Origin: an uncultured Bacteroidota bacterium
GTDB lineage: Bacteria > Bacteroidota > Bacteroidia > Flavobacteriales > Flavobacteriaceae
NCBI GenBank assembly: GCA_902606525.1
Contig: CACLGW010000006.1
Location: 1 to 52,070, forward strand
Direction of reading: 5' to 3'
Length of the DNA stretch: 52,070 nucleotides
The notes under the pieces were generated by a model that was not told where the DNA came from, searched no databases, and saw only the letters and a program-made list of their open reading frames with translations. The translations under genes and the position numbers were made by a program. This document shows, piece by piece, positions 36,258 to 44,380 of the stretch; the first letter of the stretch is position 1, and every line of letters starts with the position of its first letter.

Positions 36258-37070
36258 ATGTTTAACTGCAATGGATCTATAGTTTCAAGAATAAATCAGG
36301 GTGAAGATGACTTGATTCGTGCCTTACATACAAATTTTTGTATACACGAAACCATTCGTTTCAATAAAAATCAAATTCTATTATTAGAGGAACATTATTT
36401 TAGAATAATTTCAACTTTAAGAAGATATCGTTTTAAAATTCCGATGAATTATACAATGGATTTTTTTCAAGATGAACTTCAAAAGCTTATTCAAACACAA
36501 AAAAAATTAGAAAATGCTGTTTTTATATTACAGTTTATTAAGCTCAATAGCAGTACTCAATTTATTATTAGTTTAAGAGTAACAGAACCGCTAGAATCAA
36601 TTAACATTCCTTATAAAATTGACCTATATAAAGAAGCTACTATATCTTCTAGTAACTTATCTAATCTAACTCCAACTAATTGGGGAATTAGGATTATGGC
36701 AAAACGCTATGCCGAAGAAAATGGTTTGGAGGATATTATATTTTTAAATGAAAATAAAAACCTTGTAGAAAGTCTAGAGGGTAGTATTTATCTCCTCCAA
36801 GGGACTAAATTATTGACACCAAGATTGGAAGAAGGTTGTCAAAACTACACTATTCGTAATGCTTTTAATAAATGGCTTGATAGAAAACAAACTCTTTATT
36901 CAATTCTTGAGTGTAAGTTGAACCCCTTCGAACTTCAAAAATCAGAAGAAATTTTGATTCTCTCAATTGAAATAGGTCTGAGAAGCGTTTCTAATTATCG
37001 TAAAACATCCTACTCCCAAATAAAAGGTCAGGAAATTTTTAGAGCCCTAAATAATGACTTGTTTAATTAG
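36258..37070 (+). CDS. Class IV aminotransferase-like protein lacking the PLP lysine
   Basis: A 270-residue branched-chain aminotransferase/aminodeoxychorismate lyase-type fold. The pattern is clear: LEEHYFRI, NGLEDIIFLNENKNLVESLEGSIYLLQGTKLLTPRLEEGC and a C-terminal SEEILILSIEIGLRSVSNYRK, in that order. In the family the PLP-binding lysine stands in a K-x-x-N-Y/W motif about 18 residues before the NGL-D block. Here this motif reads TPTNW, so the lysine is replaced by T138. The next lysine (K149) is eleven residues on. The DNA at that spot is plain, with no sign of a frameshift. The protein is likely inactive as a transaminase, or has another role. It overlaps the convergent yqgE end by 8 bp. 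Confidence 0.85.
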   Translation: MFNCNGSIVSRINQGEDDLIRALHTNFCIHETIRFNKNQILLLEEHYFRIISTLRRYRFKIPMNYTMDFFQDELQKLIQTQKKLENAVFILQFIKLNSSTQFIISLRVTEPLESINIPYKIDLYKEATISSSNLSNLTPTNWGIRIMAKRYAEENGLEDIIFLNENKNLVESLEGSIYLLQGTKLLTPRLEEGCQNYTIRNAFNKWLDRKQTLYSILECKLNPFELQKSEEILILSIEIGLRSVSNYRKTSYSQIKGQEIFRALNNDLFN

Positions 37071-37608
37071 CATTTGGATTCTCTGGAGTGTTCAACCATA
37101 GCAAATATTGTCCCCCAAGAGCTACCATACATTCTCGCCACATGTCTAGCGCAGGAATTTTGAGTAATTCTAAATTTGATTTTAATTCAAAAGGTTCCCA
37201 AGATTTATCATTTATTTCTAATTCTAACTGTCCGCTGGTCCATCCACTGTAACCTAGAAAAAATCGAATATTATGTTGAGTAAGTTCTCCTTTTATTAAA
37301 AGATCACTTACAGCCTTAAAGTCACCACTCCAAAACAGTTTTTTTGATATAGGAATACTATTAGAAATTTTGTCGCCTAAAGTATGGATATAAAATAAAT
37401 TATCTTGTTCGACTGGTCCGCCAAAATAGAGGGGAAAATTAGATTTAACACCCTCCATAACTTCACCAAGTGTATATTCTAATTTTTTATTTAAAATAAA
37501 GCCAAGGCTTCCCGATGATTTATAGTTTGTAATTATAATAACAGAACGATGAAAGTTAAAATCACCAATTATAGATGGAGTAGCAACAAGTAAATTCCCT
37601 ATATCCAT
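37063..37608 (-). CDS. YqgE/AlgH family protein (UPF0301)
   Basis: A 181-residue protein with the UPF0301 hallmarks: LLVATPSIIGDFNFHRSVI near the N-terminus (about 6-24), SLGFILNKKL (about 34-43), FGGPV (about 62-66), GYSGWTSGQLE (about 119-129) and a C-terminal W-R helix. It probably acts in the cytoplasm, and its biochemical function is unknown. In Bacteroidota it usually sits beside HU and the class IV aminotransferase, as here. A terminator separates it from HU (62 bp gap), suggesting separate transcription. Confidence 0.9.
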   Translation of the reverse strand: MDIGNLLVATPSIIGDFNFHRSVIIITNYKSSGSLGFILNKKLEYTLGEVMEGVKSNFPLYFGGPVEQDNLFYIHTLGDKISNSIPISKKLFWSGDFKAVSDLLIKGELTQHNIRFFLGYSGWTSGQLELEINDKSWEPFELKSNLELLKIPALDMWRECMVALGGQYLLWLNTPENPNAN

Positions 37609-37627
37609 TAAGTTAAATTAACAAAAA

Positions 37628-37648
37628 AAAGCTCCACGAGGGAGCTTT
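37628..37648 (-). terminator. Rho-independent terminator downstream of HU
   Basis: AAAGCTCC-acgag-GGAGCTTT forms an 8-bp perfect stem with a 5-nt loop. On the minus strand it runs into a continuous T tract (TTTTTTTT in all). It follows the HU stop by 21 bp on that strand. Confidence 0.85.
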
Positions 37649-37669
37649 AATTTAAATACTTTAACAAGT

Positions 37670-37942
37670 CTAATTAACTGATCCTGATAATTCAGCACCT
37701 GCTTTAAACTTAACTACATTTTTAGCTGCAATTTTTATTGTAGCACCAGTCTGTGGGTTTCTTCCATCACGAGCAGCTCTTTTAGATACTGACCAAGATC
37801 CAAACCCAACTAGAGAAACACGTCCACCTTTTTTCAATGTGCCTGACACGCTACCTAAAAAAGATTCAAGAGCTTTTTTTGCTGCTGCTTTAGAAATACC
37901 AGCATCAGCTGCCATTCCATCAATTAATTCTGTTTTGTTCAT
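37670..37942 (-). CDS. HU-family DNA-binding protein
   Basis: A 90-residue nucleoid protein. It begins MNKTELIDGMA, has the helical dimer part (KAAAKKALESFLGSVSGTL), the beta-arm GRVSLVGFGSWSVSKRAARDGRNPQTG split over residues 41-67, and an end KVVKFKAGAELSG. All match HU/IHF, and length is exactly that of HU. It binds and bends DNA without sequence specificity. A dedicated promoter and terminator bracket it, which suits a highly expressed single gene. Confidence 0.96.
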   Translation of the reverse strand: MNKTELIDGMAADAGISKAAAKKALESFLGSVSGTLKKGGRVSLVGFGSWSVSKRAARDGRNPQTGATIKIAAKNVVKFKAGAELSGSVN

Positions 37943-37967
37943 AATTATTTTATTAAAGGTTATATAA

Positions 37968-37975
37968 CAAATTTA
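37968..37975 (-). promoter_or_regulatory. -7 element of the HU promoter
   Basis: TAAATTTG on the minus strand matches TAnnTTTG and lies 26-33 bp upstream of the HU ATG. About 21 bp further upstream is a T-rich TTTTTTA in the -33 position rather than a clear TTTG. Confidence 0.45.
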
Positions 37976-38019
37976 TATGGATTTTCCTTTAAGGCTTAAA
38001 AAACCTAGGGAAATCAACA

Positions 38020-38053
38020 GTTTTGTTAATAAGTAAGCTGTTTTGTTGATAAG
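38020..38053. repeat. Tandem 14-bp direct repeat upstream of HU
   Basis: GTTTTGTTAATAAG at 38020-38033 and GTTTTGTTGATAAG at 38040-38053 differ by one base and are spaced exactly 20 bp, two helical turns. They lie 45-85 bp upstream of the HU -7 element and inside the HU-fmt gap. They could be paired binding sites for a regulator or HU itself. Confidence 0.45.
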
Positions 38054-38067
38054 GATAAGTCTATTTA

Positions 38068-39030
38068 TTACAAAACACGGGCATCAGAAGTAAATTTGTA
38101 GCCATTAAGAAGTATCTTAGCTGACATTCTTTTTTTATTCGGTAGCTGGATTTCAAGACAATTTAAATATCCTTGCGCATTTGTGATATAGATCTGATCT
38201 TTTTTTATTAATATCTGATTTAGAGGATGGATATGTTTTTCAAATACTATTTCTGCTTTTAAAATTTTAAATCTTTCTGTAATTCCATTATTTTCAAAAA
38301 AAGACCATGCACCAGGATAGGGACTTAAGCCCTTGATCTTATTTTTTAATAATTTTAAATTACTTCCCCAATCTAATCTTGTATTTTCATTTGTTAATTT
38401 TGGAGCTTTAGATTCTAATTTTAAAATATCTTGCTTAATCGGCTTGATTTTCCCTGATTTAACTCCCTTTATAGTTTGAATTAACAAGGGCGCACCATAA
38501 TAAAGTAATTTGTCGTGCAAAGTACCAGCATTTTCTGTTAGTTCTATTAAAACTTCTTTTTTTAATAATATTGAGCCCGAATCAATATTATTATCTATTA
38601 AAAAAGTAGTAATTCCTGTTTTTTGTTCCCCATTTATTAAAACCCAGTTAATGGGAGCAGCTCCCCTATAATTTGGCAAAAGCGAGGCATGAAGATTAAT
38701 TGTTCCTAATTTTGGATGGGACCAAATAATTTTAGGCAGCATCCTAAAAGCGACAACAACGAAGGCTTCAGCTTTAAGATCGATTAACTGAGAAATAAAT
38801 TCTGGTGATTTAAGATTAGTGGGCTGAAGAATTGAAATTCCATAAGATTCCGCTACTTTTTTTACAGCTGAAGAGGTTAATTTTTTCCCTCTTCCTGCTT
38901 TTCTGTCTGGTACAGTTACAACCGATAAAACTTTAAATTTAGCATTTAATAGAGCATTTAGACAGTAACTTGCAAATTCGGGAGTACCAAAAAAAACAAT
39001 TGATGGAAGAGAGATTTCTTTATTCATCAT
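38068..39030 (-). CDS. fmt: Methionyl-tRNA formyltransferase
   Basis: A 320-residue enzyme that transfers the formyl group from 10-formyl-THF to Met-tRNAi. The N-terminal domain has VFFGTPEFASYCL (about 12-24), RKAGRGKKL, and LGTINLHASLLPNYRGAAPINW (spread over about 107-128), which holds the catalytic Asn/His and the SLLP loop. The C-terminal OB-like domain begins near 210 (LSPYPGAW). Length is typical. Start is ATG-ATG at 39030 and 39027. In other Bacteroidota a recQ helicase gene commonly lies next to fmt. Here a 530-bp stretch without a gene stands there instead. Confidence 0.96.
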   Translation of the reverse strand: MMNKEISLPSIVFFGTPEFASYCLNALLNAKFKVLSVVTVPDRKAGRGKKLTSSAVKKVAESYGISILQPTNLKSPEFISQLIDLKAEAFVVVAFRMLPKIIWSHPKLGTINLHASLLPNYRGAAPINWVLINGEQKTGITTFLIDNNIDSGSILLKKEVLIELTENAGTLHDKLLYYGAPLLIQTIKGVKSGKIKPIKQDILKLESKAPKLTNENTRLDWGSNLKLLKNKIKGLSPYPGAWSFFENNGITERFKILKAEIVFEKHIHPLNQILIKKDQIYITNAQGYLNCLEIQLPNKKRMSAKILLNGYKFTSDARVL

Positions 39031-39560
39031 ATTAAAAAAGAATTTTTAAACTAGCTTTTAAAGCTTTATTATCAAAATACAAATTTTGCTTAATCTAGTA
39101 AACAAAATTTTAACTGAATTATTTAGTTAATAACCTTGATCTCAATTTCTATTTAATGTTAGATGCATGAATATTACAACAATCTTAGGAGTATTTTTCC
39201 AAAAACTCAACTATAAGTACAATTTTTTCTTTTTAATTAAAATTATTTTTTTTGAGCTAAGTCAATTGTAGGTTTTACTTTATATTAGTTTTCAAGAGCT
39301 GTTAGTGGTATAATGTCAATATCGGTTCCATTAATTTTAAACACAAGTATTCTTTTTTTCATGATATCAAATTCATTTAAAAGATTTTTTTATTGATAAA
39401 CCACTAAACTTTAAACACCAGCTAGCTGAAAAAACCTAATTACCTGCTAAGTTTTATATATGCTTTGATTATATTATTTCTTTTCAAAAACACTATTAAT
39501 AATTTGTTCTTGGTGAAAAAGAAATGGAGAGTAGCCCCAATATTTTTAAGTAACTTAATT
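39031..39560. other. 530-bp stretch with no convincing gene
   Basis: This is the longest non-coding stretch in the window. It is very AT-rich, with stops in all frames. The only frame that looks worth noting is a 25-codon one on the minus strand (39285-39362, MKKRILVFKING, ending PLTALEN), which might be a fragment of a lost gene or chance. Neighbours are fmt and an ATPase gene, both on the minus strand. In related genomes I expect recQ nearby, so deletion or decay here is possible. I see no tRNA, hairpin or repeat. Confidence 0.5.
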
Positions 39561-40121
39561 TTATCTATTTTTCTTAAAAAACGATTCTATAAAACAAATC
39601 CGTTCATTAATATTTAACTTCGGTACTTTTATCAAATTATGTTGCTTGCCATAAGCTTTTTTAATATGTATATGATAGTTCTGTGCCTGCTCAAAACTTT
39701 CTAAGCGTTCATTATCTTTTTCGAAAATTTCTTCCCAAGGATCTAACAAAAAAACTAGATCATATTTAAAAGAACAGATTTGTTTTTTTAATTCAGGAGC
39801 TTTTTTACCGATTGCCCTTAAATAAGCATAAATCTCATGTATACCTCGATCAAAGAATACAATATTGTCTTTGGCTTTAATAATGCCTTCAGAAGTATAA
39901 AATTGTTTTTTTCTTTCCTCTAAAAGTCTCTCACTAAACTTAAAAGGGTCTGAAAGAAAAAAATTAGTTATTCCTTTGATTTTTGCATCATGAATTAAAC
40001 TTCGCGAAAACTCTGAAAAAGTTGAGTATCCTTTATTGTTTAACCCATTTATAATACTTGTCTTACCCGCACCGGGACTTCCTGTAATTAATACTCTTTT
40101 ATTTCTACGCTTCGCAACCAA
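39561..40121 (-). CDS. P-loop ATPase/kinase-like protein (AAA_28/NadR-like)
   Basis: A 186-residue single-domain NTPase. Walker A is GSPGAGKTS (about 14-22). A Walker B-like strand NIVFFDRGIHE lies near 88-98, and a second one DLVFLLDPWEE near 124-134. The layout resembles the small ATPases related to the kinase domain of NadR. A phosphotransferase role on a small molecule is possible, but no substrate can be named. No ATG precedes the Walker A motif. TTG at 40121 is the plausible start, 39 bp from the divergent DUF493 gene. Confidence 0.75.
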   Translation of the reverse strand: MVAKRRNKRVLITGSPGAGKTSIINGLNNKGYSTFSEFSRSLIHDAKIKGITNFFLSDPFKFSERLLEERKKQFYTSEGIIKAKDNIVFFDRGIHEIYAYLRAIGKKAPELKKQICSFKYDLVFLLDPWEEIFEKDNERLESFEQAQNYHIHIKKAYGKQHNLIKVPKLNINERICFIESFFKKNR

Positions 40122-40160
40122 TAATAAAACTATTATATTTACACAAAAGTAGTAGTCTTA

Positions 40161-40451
40161 ATGTATTATAATAAGCATTCAGAAGATTTTTATTCACGCT
40201 TTTATGATCAACTTTTAGAATCTCAAAGTTGGCCTGGATTTTATCTTTTTAAATTTATTGTTAAATCTGAAACACCTCATCTAGATGATATAAAATCTTT
40301 ATTTGATCCAAAAGAAGCAGAGTTTACAGAAAAAAAATCATCAAAAAAAACATTTACTAGTTTGAGTATAAGAATTAAAATGACAAATCCAGAAGATGTA
40401 ATCAATATTTATAAAAAAAGTAGTAAGCTTGAAGGAATTATCACATTGTAA
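40161..40451 (+). CDS. DUF493 family protein (YbeD-like)
   Basis: A 96-residue protein with a ferredoxin-like alpha/beta fold. The key features are SWPGFYLFKFIVKSE (about 23-37) and a second strand-loop SLSIRIKMTNPEDVINIYKK (about 68-87), both typical of DUF493/YbeD. The E. coli homologue is a small protein of unclear regulatory role, structurally close to ACT-like domains. It heads a plus-strand set with DUF4290 and murA, an order I know from other Bacteroidota. Confidence 0.85.
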   Translation: MYYNKHSEDFYSRFYDQLLESQSWPGFYLFKFIVKSETPHLDDIKSLFDPKEAEFTEKKSSKKTFTSLSIRIKMTNPEDVINIYKKSSKLEGIITL

Positions 40452-40538
40452 TTTTAAATGGATTCCTTTGGAATTCAATTGATTTTATTATTTTGCGTAA
40501 TATTTACATCACTCACATACTTACTAGCAACAAATTTT

Positions 40539-41177
40539 ATGGAAACCTTGCAATATAATACGAAGCGCAAGCAACTTATAATCCCGGAATACGGAAGACA
40601 CATCCACATTATGATTGAGCAAGCTTTAGCAGAGCCTGTCACAGAGGAGCGAAATAAAAAAGCTAAAGCTATCATTGGTGTCATGGGAAATCTAAACCCT
40701 CATCTCAGAGATGTTCCAGATTTTCAACATAAACTTTGGGACCAATTTTTTATAATGGCTAATTTTAATATTGATGTTGAAAGTCCTTTTGAAAAACCTC
40801 AGAAGGAACTACTTGACATGAAACCTGAAAAACTTCCCTACCCTCAAAACTACCCTAAATACCGTTTCTATGGAAATAACATCAAACGTATGATTGATGT
40901 TGCTGTAAATTGGGAAGAAAGTGAATTAAAAGAAGTATTAGTCTTCACTATAGCAAATCACATGAAGAAAAACTTCTTAAGCTGGAATAAAGATACTGTT
41001 GAAGATGTCGTCATTCTAGGCCATCTAGGTGAGTTATCTGACGGAAAATTAAAAGTAGCTGCCTCACAACTACCTTTGAGTGAATCAGCAGACTTGATGA
41101 GATTTAAGCATAAAAATGGTAATGGTCCAAGCAGTAATCATACTAAACCAAGAAAACGAAACAGAAAACGCTACTAA
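40539..41177 (+). CDS. DUF4290 family protein
   Basis: A 212-residue protein when started at the ATG at 40539. The start fits because the family begins with METLQYNTKRKQLIIPEYGRH-like sequence. The frame is open upstream to another ATG at 40458, which would add 27 mostly hydrophobic residues. That start lies only 6 bp after the DUF493 stop and cannot be excluded. Further conserved parts are PHLRDVPDFQHKLWDQFFIM and YGNNIKRMIDVA. The C-terminus is basic (KPRKRNRKRY), suggesting nucleic-acid or ribosome contact. Its function is unknown. The murA gene starts 5 bp after the stop. Confidence 0.85.
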   Translation: METLQYNTKRKQLIIPEYGRHIHIMIEQALAEPVTEERNKKAKAIIGVMGNLNPHLRDVPDFQHKLWDQFFIMANFNIDVESPFEKPQKELLDMKPEKLPYPQNYPKYRFYGNNIKRMIDVAVNWEESELKEVLVFTIANHMKKNFLSWNKDTVEDVVILGHLGELSDGKLKVAASQLPLSESADLMRFKHKNGNGPSSNHTKPRKRNRKRY

Positions 41178-41182
41178 ATTAA

Positions 41183-42496
41183 ATGGAATCATTTGTAATT
41201 GAGGGTGGACATACTCTTAAAGGGTCCATTACACCACAGGGAGCTAAAAATGAAGCTTTACAAATTTTATGTGCAGTTTTGTTAACTCCAGAAGCTATTA
41301 CCATTAAAAATATTCCTGATATAATAGATGTTAATAAACTTATAGGATTACTTAAAAATTTTGGAGTAATCATTGAAAAATTAGCCAAGGGGCATTATCG
41401 TTTTAAAGCCAAAAAGGTTAAAATGGATTATTTAAACTCTGATCAATTTAAATTAGACGGTAAAGGGCTTCGCGGTTCAATTATGCTAGTTGGTCCACTC
41501 TTAGCTCGTTTTGGCAAAGGAAGTATTCCTCTTCCAGGTGGAGATAAAATTGGTAGGAGACGACTCGATACTCATTTTGATGGTCTAGTAAAACTTGGAG
41601 CAAAATTTAATTACAATCGAGAAGATTCTTTTTATAATGTCCAAGCTAAAAAACTCAAGGGAACTGATTTACTTTTAGATGAAGCCTCTGTCACAGGAAC
41701 AGCTAATATTTTGATGGCTTCTGTTTTAGCTGAAGGAAAAACAACAATTTATAATGCTGCATGTGAACCCTACATCCAACAATTATGTGGGATGCTTAAT
41801 CGTATGGGAGCTAAAATTAGTGGTGTAGGGTCAAACCTACTTACCATTGAAGGAGTGAAGACCTTAAAAGGTACTGATCATAATATTTTACCAGATATGA
41901 TCGAAATAGGTAGCTGGGTTGGACTTGCTGCTATGACCCAAAGTGAAATCACCATTAAAAATGTTCGTTGGGAATATCTTGGTCAAATGCCATCTATTTT
42001 TGGAAAACTAGGAATTACGATAGAAAAACGAGATGACGACATCTTCGTTCCTGCTCATACAAATGGCTATGAAATACAAAGCTCTATTGATGGATCGATT
42101 TTAACGATTTCTGATGCACCTTGGCCTGGATTTACTCCAGATTTATTGAGTATAATATTAGTAGTAGCAACTCAAGCTAGAGGGAGTGTTCTTGTTCACC
42201 AAAAAATGTTTGAAAGTCGCCTCTTTTTTGTTGACAAACTCATAGATATGGGAGCCAAAATAATTCTTTGTGATCCTCACCGTGCAACTGTAATAGGTCA
42301 TGATTTTAAATCTAGATTAAAGTCTGCAACACTAACTTCACCTGACATCAGAGCAGGTGTTTCTTTACTTATTGCTGCACTTTCTGCGAAAGGCACCAGT
42401 ACTATTTATAATATAGAACAAATCGACCGAGGATACGAAAGTATTGATGTTCGTTTAAAACAGATTGGAGCAAAAATTAAGCGTGTAAGGAGCTGA
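41183..42496 (+). CDS. murA: UDP-N-acetylglucosamine 1-carboxyvinyltransferase (MurA)
   Basis: A 437-residue EPSP-synthase-fold enzyme that adds enolpyruvate to UDP-GlcNAc, the first committed step of peptidoglycan synthesis. K22 in PQGAKNEAL is the conserved lysine. The flexible catalytic loop reads LPGGDKIGRRRLDTH, with D121 where E. coli MurA has Cys115, the residue alkylated by fosfomycin. An aspartate here is known in naturally fosfomycin-insensitive MurA such as that of mycobacteria. DIRAGVSLLIAAL, IYNIEQIDRGYE and the C-terminal block are typical. The gene closes the DUF493-DUF4290-murA set. Confidence 0.96.
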   Translation: MESFVIEGGHTLKGSITPQGAKNEALQILCAVLLTPEAITIKNIPDIIDVNKLIGLLKNFGVIIEKLAKGHYRFKAKKVKMDYLNSDQFKLDGKGLRGSIMLVGPLLARFGKGSIPLPGGDKIGRRRLDTHFDGLVKLGAKFNYNREDSFYNVQAKKLKGTDLLLDEASVTGTANILMASVLAEGKTTIYNAACEPYIQQLCGMLNRMGAKISGVGSNLLTIEGVKTLKGTDHNILPDMIEIGSWVGLAAMTQSEITIKNVRWEYLGQMPSIFGKLGITIEKRDDDIFVPAHTNGYEIQSSIDGSILTISDAPWPGFTPDLLSIILVVATQARGSVLVHQKMFESRLFFVDKLIDMGAKIILCDPHRATVIGHDFKSRLKSATLTSPDIRAGVSLLIAALSAKGTSTIYNIEQIDRGYESIDVRLKQIGAKIKRVRS

Positions 42497-42544
42497 AAAT
42501 CTGAGCTGAAATTAATATTTTATATTTTCTATTTATGGTTAATA

Positions 42545-42832
42545 TTATTTTTTAGAAATCTTGTTATTACTAATACTCCGCTGACGAGAACATCGGAATC
42601 GATCCACATCTTTTGATCTACTTTTACTATGTTTTGTTCCCCGACCTTGAACCCGAGCCCGCCACATCTTAAAACTTGAGGGTTTTAACTCACGACGCAT
42701 CAGCTTTATAACATCCTGTTCTTTTAAACCAAATTGAGATAAAATTGCATCAAAAGGAGTACGATCTTCCCAGCCCATTTCGATAACTCTGTCTATTTGC
42801 TCATCTGTTAAGGAAAGTTTATTTTTTTTCAT
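42545..42832 (-). CDS. DUF2805/TIGR03643 family small protein of the photolyase operon
   Basis: A 95-residue protein. The conserved core LTDEQIDRVIEMGWEDRTPF (about 7-26), QFGLKEQDVIKLMRREL and PSSFKMWRARVQGRGTKH are the TIGR03643/DUF2805 features. The C-terminus is strongly basic (KSRSKDVDRFRCSRQRS). The core looks like a helix-turn-helix-type helical bundle, so nucleic-acid binding is possible but unproven. This family often travels with photolyase/cryptochrome genes, as here. The preceding photolyase stop codon abuts its ATG, so it is the last gene of the operon. Confidence 0.85.
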   Translation of the reverse strand: MKKNKLSLTDEQIDRVIEMGWEDRTPFDAILSQFGLKEQDVIKLMRRELKPSSFKMWRARVQGRGTKHSKSRSKDVDRFRCSRQRSISNNKISKK

Positions 42833-44314
42833 TTAAACATCTCGTTTTTTATTAAAAGTATGACGCTTTAATATACGACTTCTATCTTGAAACACTAATG
42901 GCTGTTTCTGCATACTAAAGAGTTCATCTAATGCATATTTTCTTGATTTTTTAATATCAATAATTGGATGAGGGTAGGTTGTTCCTTTTTTAAAATTATA
43001 CATCTCTTCCTCAAAATGTGTTATTTTCCAAGGAGTATGAACCAAATTTTGGGGTAATGAACTTAACTCAGGTACCCAATTTTTGGTAAAAATACCAAAC
43101 GGGTCGTGTTCTAAACCATTTTTAATTGGATTATAAATTCGTAAAGTATTTATACCAGTCTCTCCTGCTTGCATTTGAAGTTGAGGAAAATGTATTCCAG
43201 GTTCAAAATCCAGAAACTGTCTAGCTAAAAAAGCAGAACAAGCCTGCCACGGCTGCCACAAATGATGAACAAAAAAAGACACTACTAATGCACGCATTCT
43301 GAAATTTAAATAGCCTGTTTCAACTAAACATCTCATGCATGCGTCTACGATAGGAACTCCAGTATTTCCATTTTCCCAAGCCTTAATATAATTAAATTTT
43401 AGTGGTTTTATTATATGGTGAAAGCCACGGTTGACACTTTTAAATTCCATACTACACTCCATTTCAAATTTTTGAATAAAATGTGATTGCCACCTTAGTC
43501 GAGATTCAAATGCACGAGTTTCAAAAGTCTTCTTACTATTGATTTTTTTTTGATTGATGCGCTGAAAAATCTCACGTACCGATATGTTACCGAAAGCAAT
43601 GTAGGGTGAAAGTCTACTACAACTTTTACGAGATAAATCTGGTTTGGAAATATGTTTTTGATAATTAATATATCTCCAATCAAAAAATGAATCCAAATAG
43701 CGATATGCATAGTAAGTTCCCCCAGGTTGAATTAAACTGTTAATGGGAGTTTTTAAGTCTAAGAGTTTAAACTTTGATTTAATACTACTTAGTAAATCTT
43801 TAGAAACAAACTTACTTTTTTTATTTGGGATAGGCTTTAAAGGCTCCTGCATAAATAAATTCCAATATTTGGACCAGTTTACTCTGTTTTTTAGGCCCCT
43901 AAAAACTCCTTGCTGTCTCTTTTCTGTCCATTTAATTTTATTGTTTGCAAGCCACTCTTTTAAATTTTTATCTTTTCTATATGTTATACTTATGCCAGTT
44001 TCATAATGAGAAAAAATCTCTTTTATCACAAATTCTTTGTTAATGGATTCGATAATTGATACAATTTCACCACTTACGGATAATACCTCGGTGTTGTATA
44101 AGTTTAATCTTTTATTCAAGTCCTCTAAAGACTGTTTTATAAAATTGAAATGACGATGGCTAAAATAATTACTACTAATTAAGGAGTCATCAGCAACATA
44201 AAGCATTAATATCGGTTTTTTAGTTGCTAAGGCAGATGAGAGTGCCTCGTGGTCCATTAAGCGTAAATCTCTTTTCAGCCAGACAACTACAATTGAATTT
44301 TTTCTTGTTTTCAT
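42833..44314 (-). CDS. Photolyase/cryptochrome family flavoprotein (divergent class)
   Basis: A 493-residue protein. The N-terminal alpha/beta antenna-binding domain begins [16 protein letters not shown] (about 10-25). The C-terminal helical FAD domain holds [16 protein letters not shown] (about 234-249), [30 protein letters not shown] and [13 protein letters not shown]. Ordinary photolyases have NWQWVAG-type residues at the flavin. Here the aligned segment reads [18 protein letters not shown], with a glutamine where the flavin N5-contacting Asn normally sits and two residues fewer before RIYNP. I recall a subfamily with this signature in Bacteroidota. Its lesion or signalling role is unclear. 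It is in the same operon as three other family members, after a 66-bp gap. Confidence 0.85.
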   Translation of the reverse strand: MKTRKNSIVVVWLKRDLRLMDHEALSSALATKKPILMLYVADDSLISSNYFSHRHFNFIKQSLEDLNKRLNLYNTEVLSVSGEIVSIIESINKEFVIKEIFSHYETGISITYRKDKNLKEWLANNKIKWTEKRQQGVFRGLKNRVNWSKYWNLFMQEPLKPIPNKKSKFVSKDLLSSIKSKFKLLDLKTPINSLIQPGGTYYAYRYLDSFFDWRYINYQKHISKPDLSRKSCSRLSPYIAFGNISVREIFQRINQKKINSKKTFETRAFESRLRWQSHFIQKFEMECSMEFKSVNRGFHHIIKPLKFNYIKAWENGNTGVPIVDACMRCLVETGYLNFRMRALVVSFFVHHLWQPWQACSAFLARQFLDFEPGIHFPQLQMQAGETGINTLRIYNPIKNGLEHDPFGIFTKNWVPELSSLPQNLVHTPWKITHFEEEMYNFKKGTTYPHPIIDIKKSRKYALDELFSMQKQPLVFQDRSRILKRHTFNKKRDV

Positions 44315-44380
44315 AATTAAAAACTACCGAAAGTGTCTGAAAATAATTTTTTCACGAAAATTAATTTTTATAAATAGAGA

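Noticed and set aside
39285-39362. 25-codon frame in the fmt/ATPase gap as a gene
   Set aside because: It is short, without recognised motif or coupling to a neighbour, and in AT-rich DNA such frames arise by chance. It is mentioned in the gap entry only.
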